13,131 nucleotides of DNA, taken from a bacterium. Lineage in GTDB: Bacteria > Cyanobacteriota > Vampirovibrionia > Obscuribacterales > Obscuribacteraceae. The notes below the pieces were generated by a model, which was given only the letters and a program-made list of their open reading frames with translations, did not search any database and was not told the origin of the DNA. The translations under genes were made by a program, and so were the position numbers. The DNA lies in NCBI GenBank assembly GCA_030431355.1, contig JAUIJG010000118.1, forward strand, positions 1 through 13,131, written 5' to 3'. Below, piece after piece: positions 6,479 to 13,131 of the stretch. Position 1 is the first letter of the stretch; every line of letters begins with the position of its first letter.

Positions 6479-7861
6479 ATGGATGTTTCGTTAGCGATTT
6501 TGGGAACCGGAATTCTGGTTTTTCTTGCCCATCTGTTCGCTGCCGCCTTTGACAGGGCTAGTATACCTGACGTCCTGCCGCTCATGACAATCGGGCTTAT
6601 TTTCGGGCCTTTGCTCGGTCTGGTAAGCCGCGACAGCTTCGGACAGATAGGGCCTGTTTTCTCGGCCATTGCGCTGGTCGTCATACTTTTTTATAGCGGT
6701 CTGGAGCTGAAGCTCACAGACTTGAAAAATTCTATTGTCGACGCGACGGGTTTGACCGTCGTCAGTTTTGTCTTGACAGTCCTGGTGGTGATGATGGTTG
6801 GCACCGTCTGGATGGGACTGCCGCTAATAGGCTCTGCCTTACTTGGATTCATCATCGGTGGTACTTCTTCAGCCGTGATTATTCCTCTGGCAAATAAGCT
6901 GGAGATGGAGAAAGAGACCCGGACCAAGCTTATATTAGAATCTTCGATAAGTGATGTCCTTTGTATTGTCGGATCCCTGACGATGCTGGAAATTGCCTCA
7001 ACCGGAGCGTTGGAGCCAGGTAAAATCATCGGCTCTACAGCAGCTTCATTCATTATGGCGGCAGCCATTGGGGTGCTGTTGGGCTTCGTCTGGAGCTATA
7101 TCCTTTCATTTTTCCATGAACTGGAAAACGCCATTTTGACGACCCCGGCCTTTGTCTGCATCGCTTATTCCCTTACAGAAATCCTCGGATTTAGCGGACC
7201 CATAGCAGCCCTCTGTTTCGGAATCACTATGGGTAACATCAGGGATATGCCACTACCCACGATAGGAAAACTTTTCGGTCTCGATAGAAAAGATGGAAAG
7301 AGCCTGAAAGAAAGTACCTTCGGTAGAGTTTTCATAGCCTTCGACTCCTGGCTTAATCCCCTGAATACTAAAGAGCCTCTGAAAACAGATCAGTTCCAGG
7401 CGATTACCGATGTAAAACCGACAGGACTGCACTGGATAGACCAGACCGTTATAGGAGAGCTCAGCTTCCTGGTTAAAACATTCTTCTTCGTCTACCTGGG
7501 AATCTGTATTCAACTGCAAGATTTTAAACAAATCTGGGCCGGCGTGATAATGACACTGTGGATCTATTTTGTTCGAATATTCGCGGTCAAGCTTACACTG
7601 CCGAAGAGCACCCCGAGAAGAGATGCACTCAATGCCTGCATACTTGCACCCAAAGGATTGGCATCTGCGGTACTGGCATCGGTGACTATGCAATATGGCT
7701 TCGCCTACGGTGAAGTGGTGCAAAACGTAGCTTATTCTGTGATTCTGGTCAGTACTGTGTTCACGGCACTGCTTGTCTTCCTGGCCACAAGGGATATCCC
7801 GCTTGAGCCCCACGGCTTCATGCTGGAAGGTTACGGAAAGCAATCCAAGGCAGAGTCATAA
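6479..7861 (+). CDS. Cation/proton antiporter (CPA superfamily, Na+/H+ exchanger domain)
   Basis: A 460-residue polytopic inner-membrane protein with about a dozen hydrophobic segments. Family landmarks are IPDVLPLMTIGLIFGPLLGL (29-48, the usual P-x-x-x-x-x-x-G-x-x-x-G-P helix), GGTSSAVIIPL (127-137), the helix carrying ESSISDV (154-160), and NACILAPKGLASAVLA (385-400), like the A-P-(R/K)-G-L-A-x-A-V block. D159 is the likely cation/proton aspartate. It is preceded by S158 rather than the Asn (CPA1) or Asp (CPA2) usual there. A hydrophilic loop (~250-330) is longer than in many relatives, and no TrkA-N or other soluble tail follows. It probably exchanges Na+ or K+ for protons; ion and stoichiometry cannot be read from sequence. 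It lies upstream of an MscS gene after 118 bases, which has its own promoter-like motif. Confidence 0.85.
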   Translation: MDVSLAILGTGILVFLAHLFAAAFDRASIPDVLPLMTIGLIFGPLLGLVSRDSFGQIGPVFSAIALVVILFYSGLELKLTDLKNSIVDATGLTVVSFVLTVLVVMMVGTVWMGLPLIGSALLGFIIGGTSSAVIIPLANKLEMEKETRTKLILESSISDVLCIVGSLTMLEIASTGALEPGKIIGSTAASFIMAAAIGVLLGFVWSYILSFFHELENAILTTPAFVCIAYSLTEILGFSGPIAALCFGITMGNIRDMPLPTIGKLFGLDRKDGKSLKESTFGRVFIAFDSWLNPLNTKEPLKTDQFQAITDVKPTGLHWIDQTVIGELSFLVKTFFFVYLGICIQLQDFKQIWAGVIMTLWIYFVRIFAVKLTLPKSTPRRDALNACILAPKGLASAVLASVTMQYGFAYGEVVQNVAYSVILVSTVFTALLVFLATRDIPLEPHGFMLEGYGKQSKAES

Positions 7862-7914
7862 TAAGTTCAATTAGCCAATTTATATTCCTACTGTAAACGC
7901 AGGCGAACACTCCC

Positions 7915-7944
7915 AGCATCGCAGTCGCACTCAGATGCTATGTA
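7915..7944 (+). promoter_or_regulatory. Putative promoter of the MscS gene with inverted repeat
   Basis: GCATCG (7916-7921), 17 bases, then TATGTA (7939-7944) preceded by TGC. The two boxes lie within an inverted repeat, AGCATC (7915-7920) and GATGCT (7934-7939), with an inner AGT-CGC-ACT. The site could therefore be bound by a dimeric protein or fold as RNA or DNA. Confidence 0.4.
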
Positions 7945-7979
7945 ATTATTGGAAACAAAGGAAGAGATGGGGATAGAAA

Positions 7980-9218
7980 ATGAGCTGGTACGAGAAACAA
8001 CTATCGTTAGTTCAGGGTTGGATGCAACATCCTGTGTACACCACAGATAATACGGTAGTCACCATCTGGTCGATTATCGTAATTTTGTCTCTCTTCAGCC
8101 TGCTTGCCCTGGCCACGGTCAAACTAGGCGATGCCCTCAAATCTACCTTGAGGGGCAAAACAGCCCTGCCTGAGAGCTCGCTGAGACTGTTTACCCGGTT
8201 GGCGCAAATAGCGATTATCTACTTTGGCGGCACTGTAATACTTGATGTGTCCGACGTCGATGTCTCGGCTGTTCAGGTATTTGAATTTACCAGCGGCATA
8301 TTCAAGCTTCCCCTGATACCGGTGGGAGAACAGCCGATTACACTGTGGATGATCACCTTCGTGGTGGTGCTCGGCTACACACTGCTCTACTTTACAGGCA
8401 AGATGCAGCGCTGGCTGGCGGAGACTCTTAATAAAAGACCGAGCCTTGATTATGGCACGGCCCAATCGATCTCATCGATTTTCAGATACGCCCTATTAGG
8501 AATTGGTTTTGTAATCATTCTCCAGGCGGCTGGTATCGACCTCAGTACCGTTACGGTTATTGCCGGTGCCCTCGGTCTTGGTGTCGGTCTCGGTTTACAG
8601 AACATAGTATCCAACCTGGTGAGCGGACTGGTGGTAATGTTCGAGAGACCCGTTAAGGTTGGGGACCGTATCGAAGTAGGCGGCGTACAGGGTGACGTGA
8701 TCAAACTAAGCTTGAGGGCTGCCACCATTAGAACCAATGACAACATCGAGATTATCGTTCCCAACAACGAGTTTATAAACGGCAACGTAATCAACTGGAG
8801 TCATTCATCCAGAGACGTCAGAGTTAACATACCGGTGGGTGTCTCTTATAACGCCGACCCGGAGACGGTTAAAGAATGTCTTCTTAAATCTGCCGATGAC
8901 TGCGAGTGCGTACTCGGCTCTCCAAAACCGGATGTAATCTTCGATGGATTCGGAGACAGCGCGTTGAACTTTGAACTGAGGGTCTATACAAGAACCCACG
9001 CCAACAAACCGCGGGTTCTGAAAAGCATTCTAAACTACAGAATCTTCAAAGAGCTTGCCGATGCAAATATAGAGATTCCCTTTCCTCAACGTGATCTTCA
9101 TATTCGCAGTAGCTATATGGAGAAGTTTAAGAAGGACAGTGATAACGGAGCCTCGGAAGAATTTAGCGGCAAGAACAGCTCCAGATCTTTTGAAGCATCT
9201 ATCAACGCCAAGAATTAA
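7980..9218 (+). CDS. MscS-family mechanosensitive ion channel
   Basis: A 412-residue protein, longer than classical E. coli MscS (about 286) because of extra N-terminal membrane helices (~26-47, 70-90, 120-140, 157-172). The pore helix is clear: VIAGALGLGVGLGLQNIVSN (183-202), Gly/Ala packed, followed by LVSGLVVMFERPVKVGD (203-219). The beta domain follows (IEVGGVQGDVIKLSLRAATI, then PNNEFINGNVINWS) and then the alpha/beta vestibule domain to ~365. A polar tail of ~45 residues ends it. Such channels open under membrane tension to release solutes in hypo-osmotic shock. Position after a cation/proton antiporter fits osmotic and ion homeostasis. The start at 7980 has GGGGA 9 bases upstream. I give no gene symbol because the extended form is not orthologous with certainty to mscS or ynaI. 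Confidence 0.92.
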   Translation: MSWYEKQLSLVQGWMQHPVYTTDNTVVTIWSIIVILSLFSLLALATVKLGDALKSTLRGKTALPESSLRLFTRLAQIAIIYFGGTVILDVSDVDVSAVQVFEFTSGIFKLPLIPVGEQPITLWMITFVVVLGYTLLYFTGKMQRWLAETLNKRPSLDYGTAQSISSIFRYALLGIGFVIILQAAGIDLSTVTVIAGALGLGVGLGLQNIVSNLVSGLVVMFERPVKVGDRIEVGGVQGDVIKLSLRAATIRTNDNIEIIVPNNEFINGNVINWSHSSRDVRVNIPVGVSYNADPETVKECLLKSADDCECVLGSPKPDVIFDGFGDSALNFELRVYTRTHANKPRVLKSILNYRIFKELADANIEIPFPQRDLHIRSSYMEKFKKDSDNGASEEFSGKNSSRSFEASINAKN

Positions 9219-9261
9219 TCGAATTGAAATTCTCCATTAAATTCAACTTTATAAAACGGCT

Positions 9262-9291
9262 CACGACAGGCACAATCAAGCGCCTGTCGTG
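9262..9291 (+). terminator. Hairpin after the MscS gene, possible terminator
   Basis: CACGACAGGC (9262-9271) and GCCTGTCGTG (9282-9291) form a perfect 10-pair stem with a 10-base loop, 43 bases after the MscS stop. Only a weak T run follows (CTATTT), so it may terminate inefficiently or pause. It overlaps the promoter-like motif of the patatin gene. Confidence 0.6.
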
Positions 9292-9299
9292 CTATTTGA
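9270..9299 (+). promoter_or_regulatory. Putative promoter of the patatin/LolA-like operon
   Basis: GCACAA (9270-9275), 17 bases, then TATTTG (9293-9298) preceded by TGC. The -35-like box starts in the stem of the 9262-9291 hairpin and continues into its loop, so termination and initiation signals overlap. Confidence 0.35.
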
Positions 9300-9333
9300 T
9301 CCTTGGCTTGTTTAGGAACTAAGGTAAAAGTTA

Positions 9334-10353
9334 ATGCGTGTTTTAAACTATAGATTTGACAAAGTTATCACTTCCGTCATACCAATCTTACTAATTGGAC
9401 TGTTCATCAGTTTTATTGACGGGTCCTTCGCCCTTGCGGCAGAGAACGAGTCCGGTGGTAACGCTGAGGGTGCAAAAACTCGACCCACCATTGCCCTGGC
9501 TCTCGGCGGCGGCGGGGCAAGAGGAGCAGCCCACGTCGGTGTTTTAAAGGTATTGAAAGAGAACAATCTTGAACCGGATATAATTGTCGGCAACAGCATG
9601 GGAGCCATCGTCGGCGGTATGTACTGCGCCGGAGTGCCGATAGAAAAACTTGAGCGACTGATCCGGGACGGCAAAGTGAAGAAAGCCTTCAAGCCACTGC
9701 CCCCTTCCGTTCAGGTCTTCAAAAAAGTTTTTCAGTTCCTAAAATTCTGGGACCGGGACGACTACCCTGGTTTCTATTCAGGCAAAGCGCTGGAAAAATT
9801 TATAGAAGCTGAAGTGCCGGAAGGAAAAAATAAAATCGAAAGCTCCAATCCAAGATTCGCAGCCACTGCGGTGGACCTGATAGATGGTAAAGCGTACAGA
9901 TTGGAAAAAGGCGAACTTTCAAAAGCATTGAGAGCAAGTGCCAGCTTTCCTCCGCTTTTGAAGCCGGTGGAGTTGGGAGAGCATGTATTCACCGATGGCG
10001 GTGTGAGGTCCAACGTACCTACCTTCTCTGCCCGGGGTATGGGCGCGGACTATGTTATAGCCGTTAACGTGGACGAGAAAGTCGACGAGATTGAGAAGAA
10101 AGAGATAAGAAGTTACAAAAAGCTTATCAACCGACTTTCGTCTATAATTGTCTACCTTAGAGACAAGGAGCTGTTGAAGCATGCCGACCTGATCATTCAA
10201 CCTGACGTCAGTGGCATTTCAATAATCTCGGTGAACGAAGAAGACTACGAGCGGGCGTTCAAAGCCGGCGAGCAAGCAACACTCCAGATGTTGCCCGAGA
10301 TTAGAAAAGCATTTAACGCTCCCAAGAGATCCGCCGTAGCTTCCAAAGAGTGA
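9334..10353 (+). CDS. Exported patatin-like phospholipase (RssA/YjjU-type)
   Basis: A 339-residue protein; AAGG lies ~9 bases before ATG 9334. The first ~36 residues are a signal peptide or N-terminal anchor (VITSVIPILLIGLFISFIDG, then FALAAE, a plausible cleavage site). The patatin domain (~52-250) has the oxyanion block GGGGARG (58-64), the nucleophile motif G86-N-S88-M-G90, and the catalytic D221-G-G. The Ser-Asp dyad is therefore intact and lipid acyl-hydrolase activity is likely; the substrate is unknown. A Lys/Glu-rich stretch (~250-275) precedes a C-terminal helical part. Export places it in the periplasm or envelope, unlike cytosolic patatins. The following gene overlaps or nearly touches its stop codon and encodes another exported protein, suggesting joint work on envelope lipids. 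Confidence 0.9.
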   Translation: MRVLNYRFDKVITSVIPILLIGLFISFIDGSFALAAENESGGNAEGAKTRPTIALALGGGGARGAAHVGVLKVLKENNLEPDIIVGNSMGAIVGGMYCAGVPIEKLERLIRDGKVKKAFKPLPPSVQVFKKVFQFLKFWDRDDYPGFYSGKALEKFIEAEVPEGKNKIESSNPRFAATAVDLIDGKAYRLEKGELSKALRASASFPPLLKPVELGEHVFTDGGVRSNVPTFSARGMGADYVIAVNVDEKVDEIEKKEIRSYKKLINRLSSIIVYLRDKELLKHADLIIQPDVSGISIISVNEEDYERAFKAGEQATLQMLPEIRKAFNAPKRSAVASKE

Positions 10354-10355
10354 AG

Positions 10356-11153
10356 ATGACTATAAGACGAATTCTTCTGATTGCGCTAATCCTCAACTTT
10401 TTTCCATACTTCGGCAATCTGTGGCAAGAAGTCCTGGCCGCATCAAAATCCACTCTGGATGACAGCGCTCTAAAAGATTTAGTGAGGGCTGATCAAAAAC
10501 TGGGAGACTACTCACCCGGTTTAAAACAACTCAAGCAATACGCAAAGGATGCGGCTGAGTTAGAGAGTTACACGGTGAAAGTAAAGATCTGGACATTCAA
10601 GAAATCCGGCACCAGGCTTGATGGCGGTTTATTTCATTATCTTCAGCCGGATCTGGTAAAGGTAAAAGTCACCGAAGGTAAGCGCAAAGGCTCCACGGTG
10701 GTGAGAAGAAAAGACGGCAAGATCAAGGGGCATATGAACAATGCCTTCAAAGTCTTTGTCCGCACCCTTCAACCTGACTCCAAAAGACTCTATGCCACCA
10801 ACGGCTATCATCTATTAAACTCGGATCTTGCCAGCCTTCTCTCCAGGGCAGTCAAAGAGGCTAAAGGCCCGGGCACTGTTTTGATAAGCAATAGCCCGAT
10901 CATGGTGGAGATGGCGAGAAGCAGAAAGAGAACGGAGAAAGTAAAGTCAAGAATAATCGAGCTGTATGATTCGGCAGACCAAAAATGCTTGACCACCAGA
11001 ATCTATCTTGATTCCGATACCAATTTACCGGTTCAATGGTGCGACTACAAAGACAATAAGCCCTGCTTCATAACCCGATTTATCGACCTCAATATGGACA
11101 AAGAGCTGACTTGCAAAAACTTCGATCTCGGCTTTCATATCCCGGTGCCTTAG
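10356..11153 (+). CDS. Exported LolA/DUF1571-like protein
   Basis: I prefer ATG 10356 (265 residues), with GAG 5 bases before it; GTG 10350, which overlaps the patatin stop as GTGA, is the alternative. Residues 1-29 form a signal peptide (IRRILLIALILNFFPYFGNL, then VLAAS). The mature part is rich in beta strands: YTVKVKIWTF (~72-81), LVKVKVTEGKRKGSTVVRRK (~100-119), FKVFVRTLQPDSKRLYATNG (~131-150), then TRIYLDSDTNLPVQWCDY (~215-232). A Y-T-x-x-V start, a middle lipoprotein-like barrel half and the closing D-x-x-T-x-L-P-V recall LolA-like and DUF1571 exported proteins, which bind lipid or lipoprotein chains. Only fold-level resemblance is claimed. Coupling to the patatin gene supports an envelope-lipid role. 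Confidence 0.7.
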   Translation: MTIRRILLIALILNFFPYFGNLWQEVLAASKSTLDDSALKDLVRADQKLGDYSPGLKQLKQYAKDAAELESYTVKVKIWTFKKSGTRLDGGLFHYLQPDLVKVKVTEGKRKGSTVVRRKDGKIKGHMNNAFKVFVRTLQPDSKRLYATNGYHLLNSDLASLLSRAVKEAKGPGTVLISNSPIMVEMARSRKRTEKVKSRIIELYDSADQKCLTTRIYLDSDTNLPVQWCDYKDNKPCFITRFIDLNMDKELTCKNFDLGFHIPVP

Positions 11154-11188
11154 TAAAATAAACAAAAGAACAATATAGTAGCAGCTCT

Positions 11189-11419
11189 CTATTTAAGTTT
11201 GATGCTGATACCGGTGCCTCTTCGTGCCGGTCGCGGCTTTCCGCCCAGGGGAACGTCCTTTTCATCGCCTCTACGCTTGCACTCAAAGCCTACCTCGGTG
11301 GTGCGATCAACACGTCCTCCCCGAAAACCTTTGGTGTTGACGAAACGATAGAAAGCGATGAACGCGAATATAAGAGTCGCGCAGAAACAGTACCAGATCC
11401 CCATGGCTAATAAGTCCAT
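11189..11419 (-). CDS. Small membrane protein, last gene of the DUF3800 operon
   Basis: A 76-residue protein starting at ATG 11419, 6 bases after the stop of the DUF3800 gene, with GAGG overlapping that stop region. One hydrophobic segment fills residues 3-24 (LLAMGIWYCFCATLIFAFIA). The rest is a basic, Arg/Gly-rich cytoplasmic-type tail (FRGGRVDRTTEVGFECKRRG; KPRPARRGTGISIKLK), probably nucleic-acid or lipid-head binding if it binds anything. No family recognised. It ends 35 bases from the convergent LolA-like gene, and I see no intrinsic terminator between them. Confidence 0.65.
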   Translation of the reverse strand: MDLLAMGIWYCFCATLIFAFIAFYRFVNTKGFRGGRVDRTTEVGFECKRRGDEKDVPLGGKPRPARRGTGISIKLK

Positions 11420-11425
11420 ATCGAA

Positions 11426-12265
11426 TTAACCTCGGTCACCGAATGCGAGAACGTTGTCGCCGGCTCCTGCCACGTCTACCACTTTGATACCGGAATGCAT
11501 TCGCTTCGTCTCAATATCGCTTAAAGAAAATAAAGATGTCAGTCGCTCTTCAAAGGAGTCCCAGAGTATGTTGAAAGCCGGGTCCACATGGGCGTGATCA
11601 ACCTGGGTCTGGCAGTATCTCACAGAAGCCATCGGATAAACCAGCGCTGAATTGACCAGGTCGGCTATCTGAATGCCGACATGATTTTCACTGTGTCCGA
11701 AAAAAGGCATCTCCAGAATGCGAGGATATTTATCCCCTCCGGAGCGAAACTTCTCTGTAAAAATACTGTGCGAAACCCGCTTGTTCTGGGCCTGGGTACG
11801 ACTATCCAGCACAACGATACCGCTATCATCTTTGCTATCCAGATACTCTTCGAAAACCTGACAGAGCATCTGGCAAGCTGATGTGTATGCCGCTATGCCA
11901 TCGAATGCGCCACCGGGGGGTTTGATATAGACTTTACCCTGGATCTGGCCATCATACTGTTTGACAAGATTTAATAGGCAGCCCAAAAACAAAAGGCTAT
12001 GCTGCCGCTCTTTTTCCGTGCCCAATCTGATAGAACGGCTAATGTCACTACCCTTGATCTCATAGAGCACCCAATCCAGGGCATGTCTGCTTCTGGAGAG
12101 ATTTGGGAAAAACTGTTGTTTTAAGTCCAGGAACTCATCGGTGAGGAAGCGAAGATGTTGTTCATGGAAGCTCACTCCCACCAGGGATAATACCGGTTGG
12201 ATATCACTATCCGTATCAACCAACGCTCCGGGGCATCCGGACTCATCTACATATTGAAAATACAT
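11426..12265 (-). CDS. DUF3800 family protein (putative RNase H-fold nuclease)
   Basis: A 279-residue soluble protein. It opens with YVDESG (5-10), the DUF3800 signature, with D7 and E8 as likely metal ligands. Further conserved-type residues follow: E69-x-K71-G72 (YEIKGS), D154 in IVVLDSRTQAQN, and the C-terminal H195-x-G-x-Q199-x-A-D202 (NHVGIQIADLVNSAL). Together these are the expected acidic centre of the fold, so the protein looks catalytically intact. DUF3800 proteins occur often beside phage-defence and mobile genes and are predicted nucleases; the substrate is unknown. The ATG at 12265 lies 3 bases after the stop of the upstream gene and lacks a good ribosome site, so it is probably translated by coupling. 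Confidence 0.85.
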   Translation of the reverse strand: MYFQYVDESGCPGALVDTDSDIQPVLSLVGVSFHEQHLRFLTDEFLDLKQQFFPNLSRSRHALDWVLYEIKGSDISRSIRLGTEKERQHSLLFLGCLLNLVKQYDGQIQGKVYIKPPGGAFDGIAAYTSACQMLCQVFEEYLDSKDDSGIVVLDSRTQAQNKRVSHSIFTEKFRSGGDKYPRILEMPFFGHSENHVGIQIADLVNSALVYPMASVRYCQTQVDHAHVDPAFNILWDSFEERLTSLFSLSDIETKRMHSGIKVVDVAGAGDNVLAFGDRG

Positions 12266-12268
12266 TTT

Positions 12269-13123
12269 CTATTGCTGACCATTCTTTCTTGATTCTCTGG
12301 CGAACAACCAGGTAAGACCAATAATCGAAAAGATTGCGGTCATGTCATAAGCCAGCTGCTTCATGAGGGCTTTGCCGTAGCGCGCTTTAGCCCTCGCCCT
12401 TACTCTACGAATCAAAGTCTGAAAACCTCTGGATATGCTACCGAGGCCTTCGTTGTGATAGTGCTCTTCAATAATATGCTCTGCCTCATCGGCAGGCTCG
12501 CGCAGTACGAATGTACCGTCTTCGGTCTCAGCCACTATCTCTTCTGCCTTAAGAACAGACTTGACATAGTCGGCTTGCTTTAAATAACCATTTACTACCT
12601 TCATATTCCGGCCGACTCCATTGCGCTCGATGAAATCTTTAACAAGCTTCTCTTTCAATTGCAGCTCGTTTAAAGGCTCGCCTTTCAAGAATCGAACCGT
12701 GTCTTTTGCAATCTGTTCTTTACTCTCCACGGCATGGTCCACGGCTTCGCCATTGTCGTGAAAGTAGTTGTCCAGGTTTCTCACATGTCGGTGAAGATTG
12801 GAAGCCTCTTCGAAAGTGATTGTGAGCCCACCATTGGAAAGAGCAAATAGATTTCCTAAGCGTTCTTCTACAATTTCGGCAACAGCCAACAAGTCGAAAG
12901 CTCTTCCCACTCGATAAGAGAGCTCTTCCTTCTCATGCTCGGTATAAGTTTTACTTGCAGATGCTTGATAGAAGTTTTTGCAAACAGCATTTATCGCCTG
13001 CAAACGAGTTACCTCTTCTCCCTCTTCTTTCATAAACTCTAAGATGGGCCAGAAGAAGTAATCAAATGAAGGTAGCTTACCACTAGTGGATAGCCTGCCC
13101 GGAAGGTTTTCGCTTATCATCAT
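12269..13123 (-). CDS. Mrr_N-like winged-helix protein with C-terminal membrane segment
   Basis: A 284-residue protein. Residues ~17-102 match the N-terminal domain of Mrr-type restriction enzymes: LPSFDYFFWPILEFMKEEGE (17-36), RVGRAFDLLAVAEIVEERLG (71-90), then LSNGGLTIT (95-103). That is the L-P-x-x-x-x-x-x-P-I-L start and R-x-x-x-A-x-x-x-L ... LT-x-x-G ending of the winged helix. No Mrr catalytic D-x-E-x-K domain follows; instead there is a helical charged middle (~120-225), a basic helix (SRGFQTLIRRVRARAKARYG, 231-250) and one membrane segment (~259-275). It therefore looks like a membrane-tethered DNA- or protein-binding factor. ATG 13120 has GGAG at a better distance than 13123. An upstream frame would end TGA as ATGA here, so the operon may continue outside the window. 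Confidence 0.7.
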   Translation of the reverse strand: MMISENLPGRLSTSGKLPSFDYFFWPILEFMKEEGEEVTRLQAINAVCKNFYQASASKTYTEHEKEELSYRVGRAFDLLAVAEIVEERLGNLFALSNGGLTITFEEASNLHRHVRNLDNYFHDNGEAVDHAVESKEQIAKDTVRFLKGEPLNELQLKEKLVKDFIERNGVGRNMKVVNGYLKQADYVKSVLKAEEIVAETEDGTFVLREPADEAEHIIEEHYHNEGLGSISRGFQTLIRRVRARAKARYGKALMKQLAYDMTAIFSIIGLTWLFARESRKNGQQ

Positions 13124-13131
13124 GACTCCAT

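Noticed and set aside
1..13131. tRNA, rRNA, CRISPR array, IS element or prophage
   Set aside because: I saw no cloverleaf-like tract, no regularly spaced direct repeats, and no transposase, integrase or terminal inverted repeats on either strand.

Overview
The window looks like a gene-dense chromosomal stretch from an uncultured-type Gram-negative bacterium. No rRNA, tRNA, transposase, phage or CRISPR signal is visible. Three things point loosely to a Melainabacteria/Obscuribacterales-like (non-photosynthetic cyanobacterial relative) or similar genome: a zinc-ribbon Ser/Thr kinase with a C-terminal helical repeat region, a scrap of a Clp N-domain gene, and exported envelope proteins. This placement is inference; no marker gene settles it.

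Left part (1-3540). A baeRF-type (eRF1-like) gene on + ends at a strong hairpin terminator, facing a minus-strand pair: a 61-residue protein translationally coupled to a leucine-rich-repeat-variant (LRV) protein. Back to back with that pair, a + operon encodes a two-CBS protein with a coiled-coil tail, a small XRE-type DNA-binding protein and an 82-residue membrane-anchored protein. It ends at a clear intrinsic terminator.

Middle (3541-9300). A hypothetical 147-residue protein is followed by about 460 bases without a convincing intact gene. That stretch holds the first ~21 codons of a ClpC-like N-domain, broken by a stop, plus two hairpins. Next come a minus-strand membrane-anchored Ser/Thr kinase and, divergently, a CPA-family cation/proton antiporter and an MscS-type mechanosensitive channel. 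Together these suggest an ion and osmotic homeostasis neighbourhood.

Right part (9301-13131). An exported patatin-like phospholipase overlaps or abuts an exported LolA/DUF1571-like protein, an envelope-lipid pair. Converging on it is a tightly packed minus-strand operon: a protein with an Mrr_N-like winged helix and a C-terminal membrane segment, a DUF3800 putative nuclease, and a 76-residue membrane protein. The operon may begin outside the window and is the best candidate for an undescribed accessory or defence-like system.

The most unexpected signal is regulatory. Seven leading genes (70, 1994-, 2121, 6360-, 6479, 7980, 9334) carry the trinucleotide GCA exactly 23 bases before a (T/C)GCTA(T/A) element, always oriented toward the gene and 18-46 bases before its start. 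This looks like a shared promoter class: -35-like (A/G)GCAnnn, 17-base spacer ending in TGC, then TATnnn.
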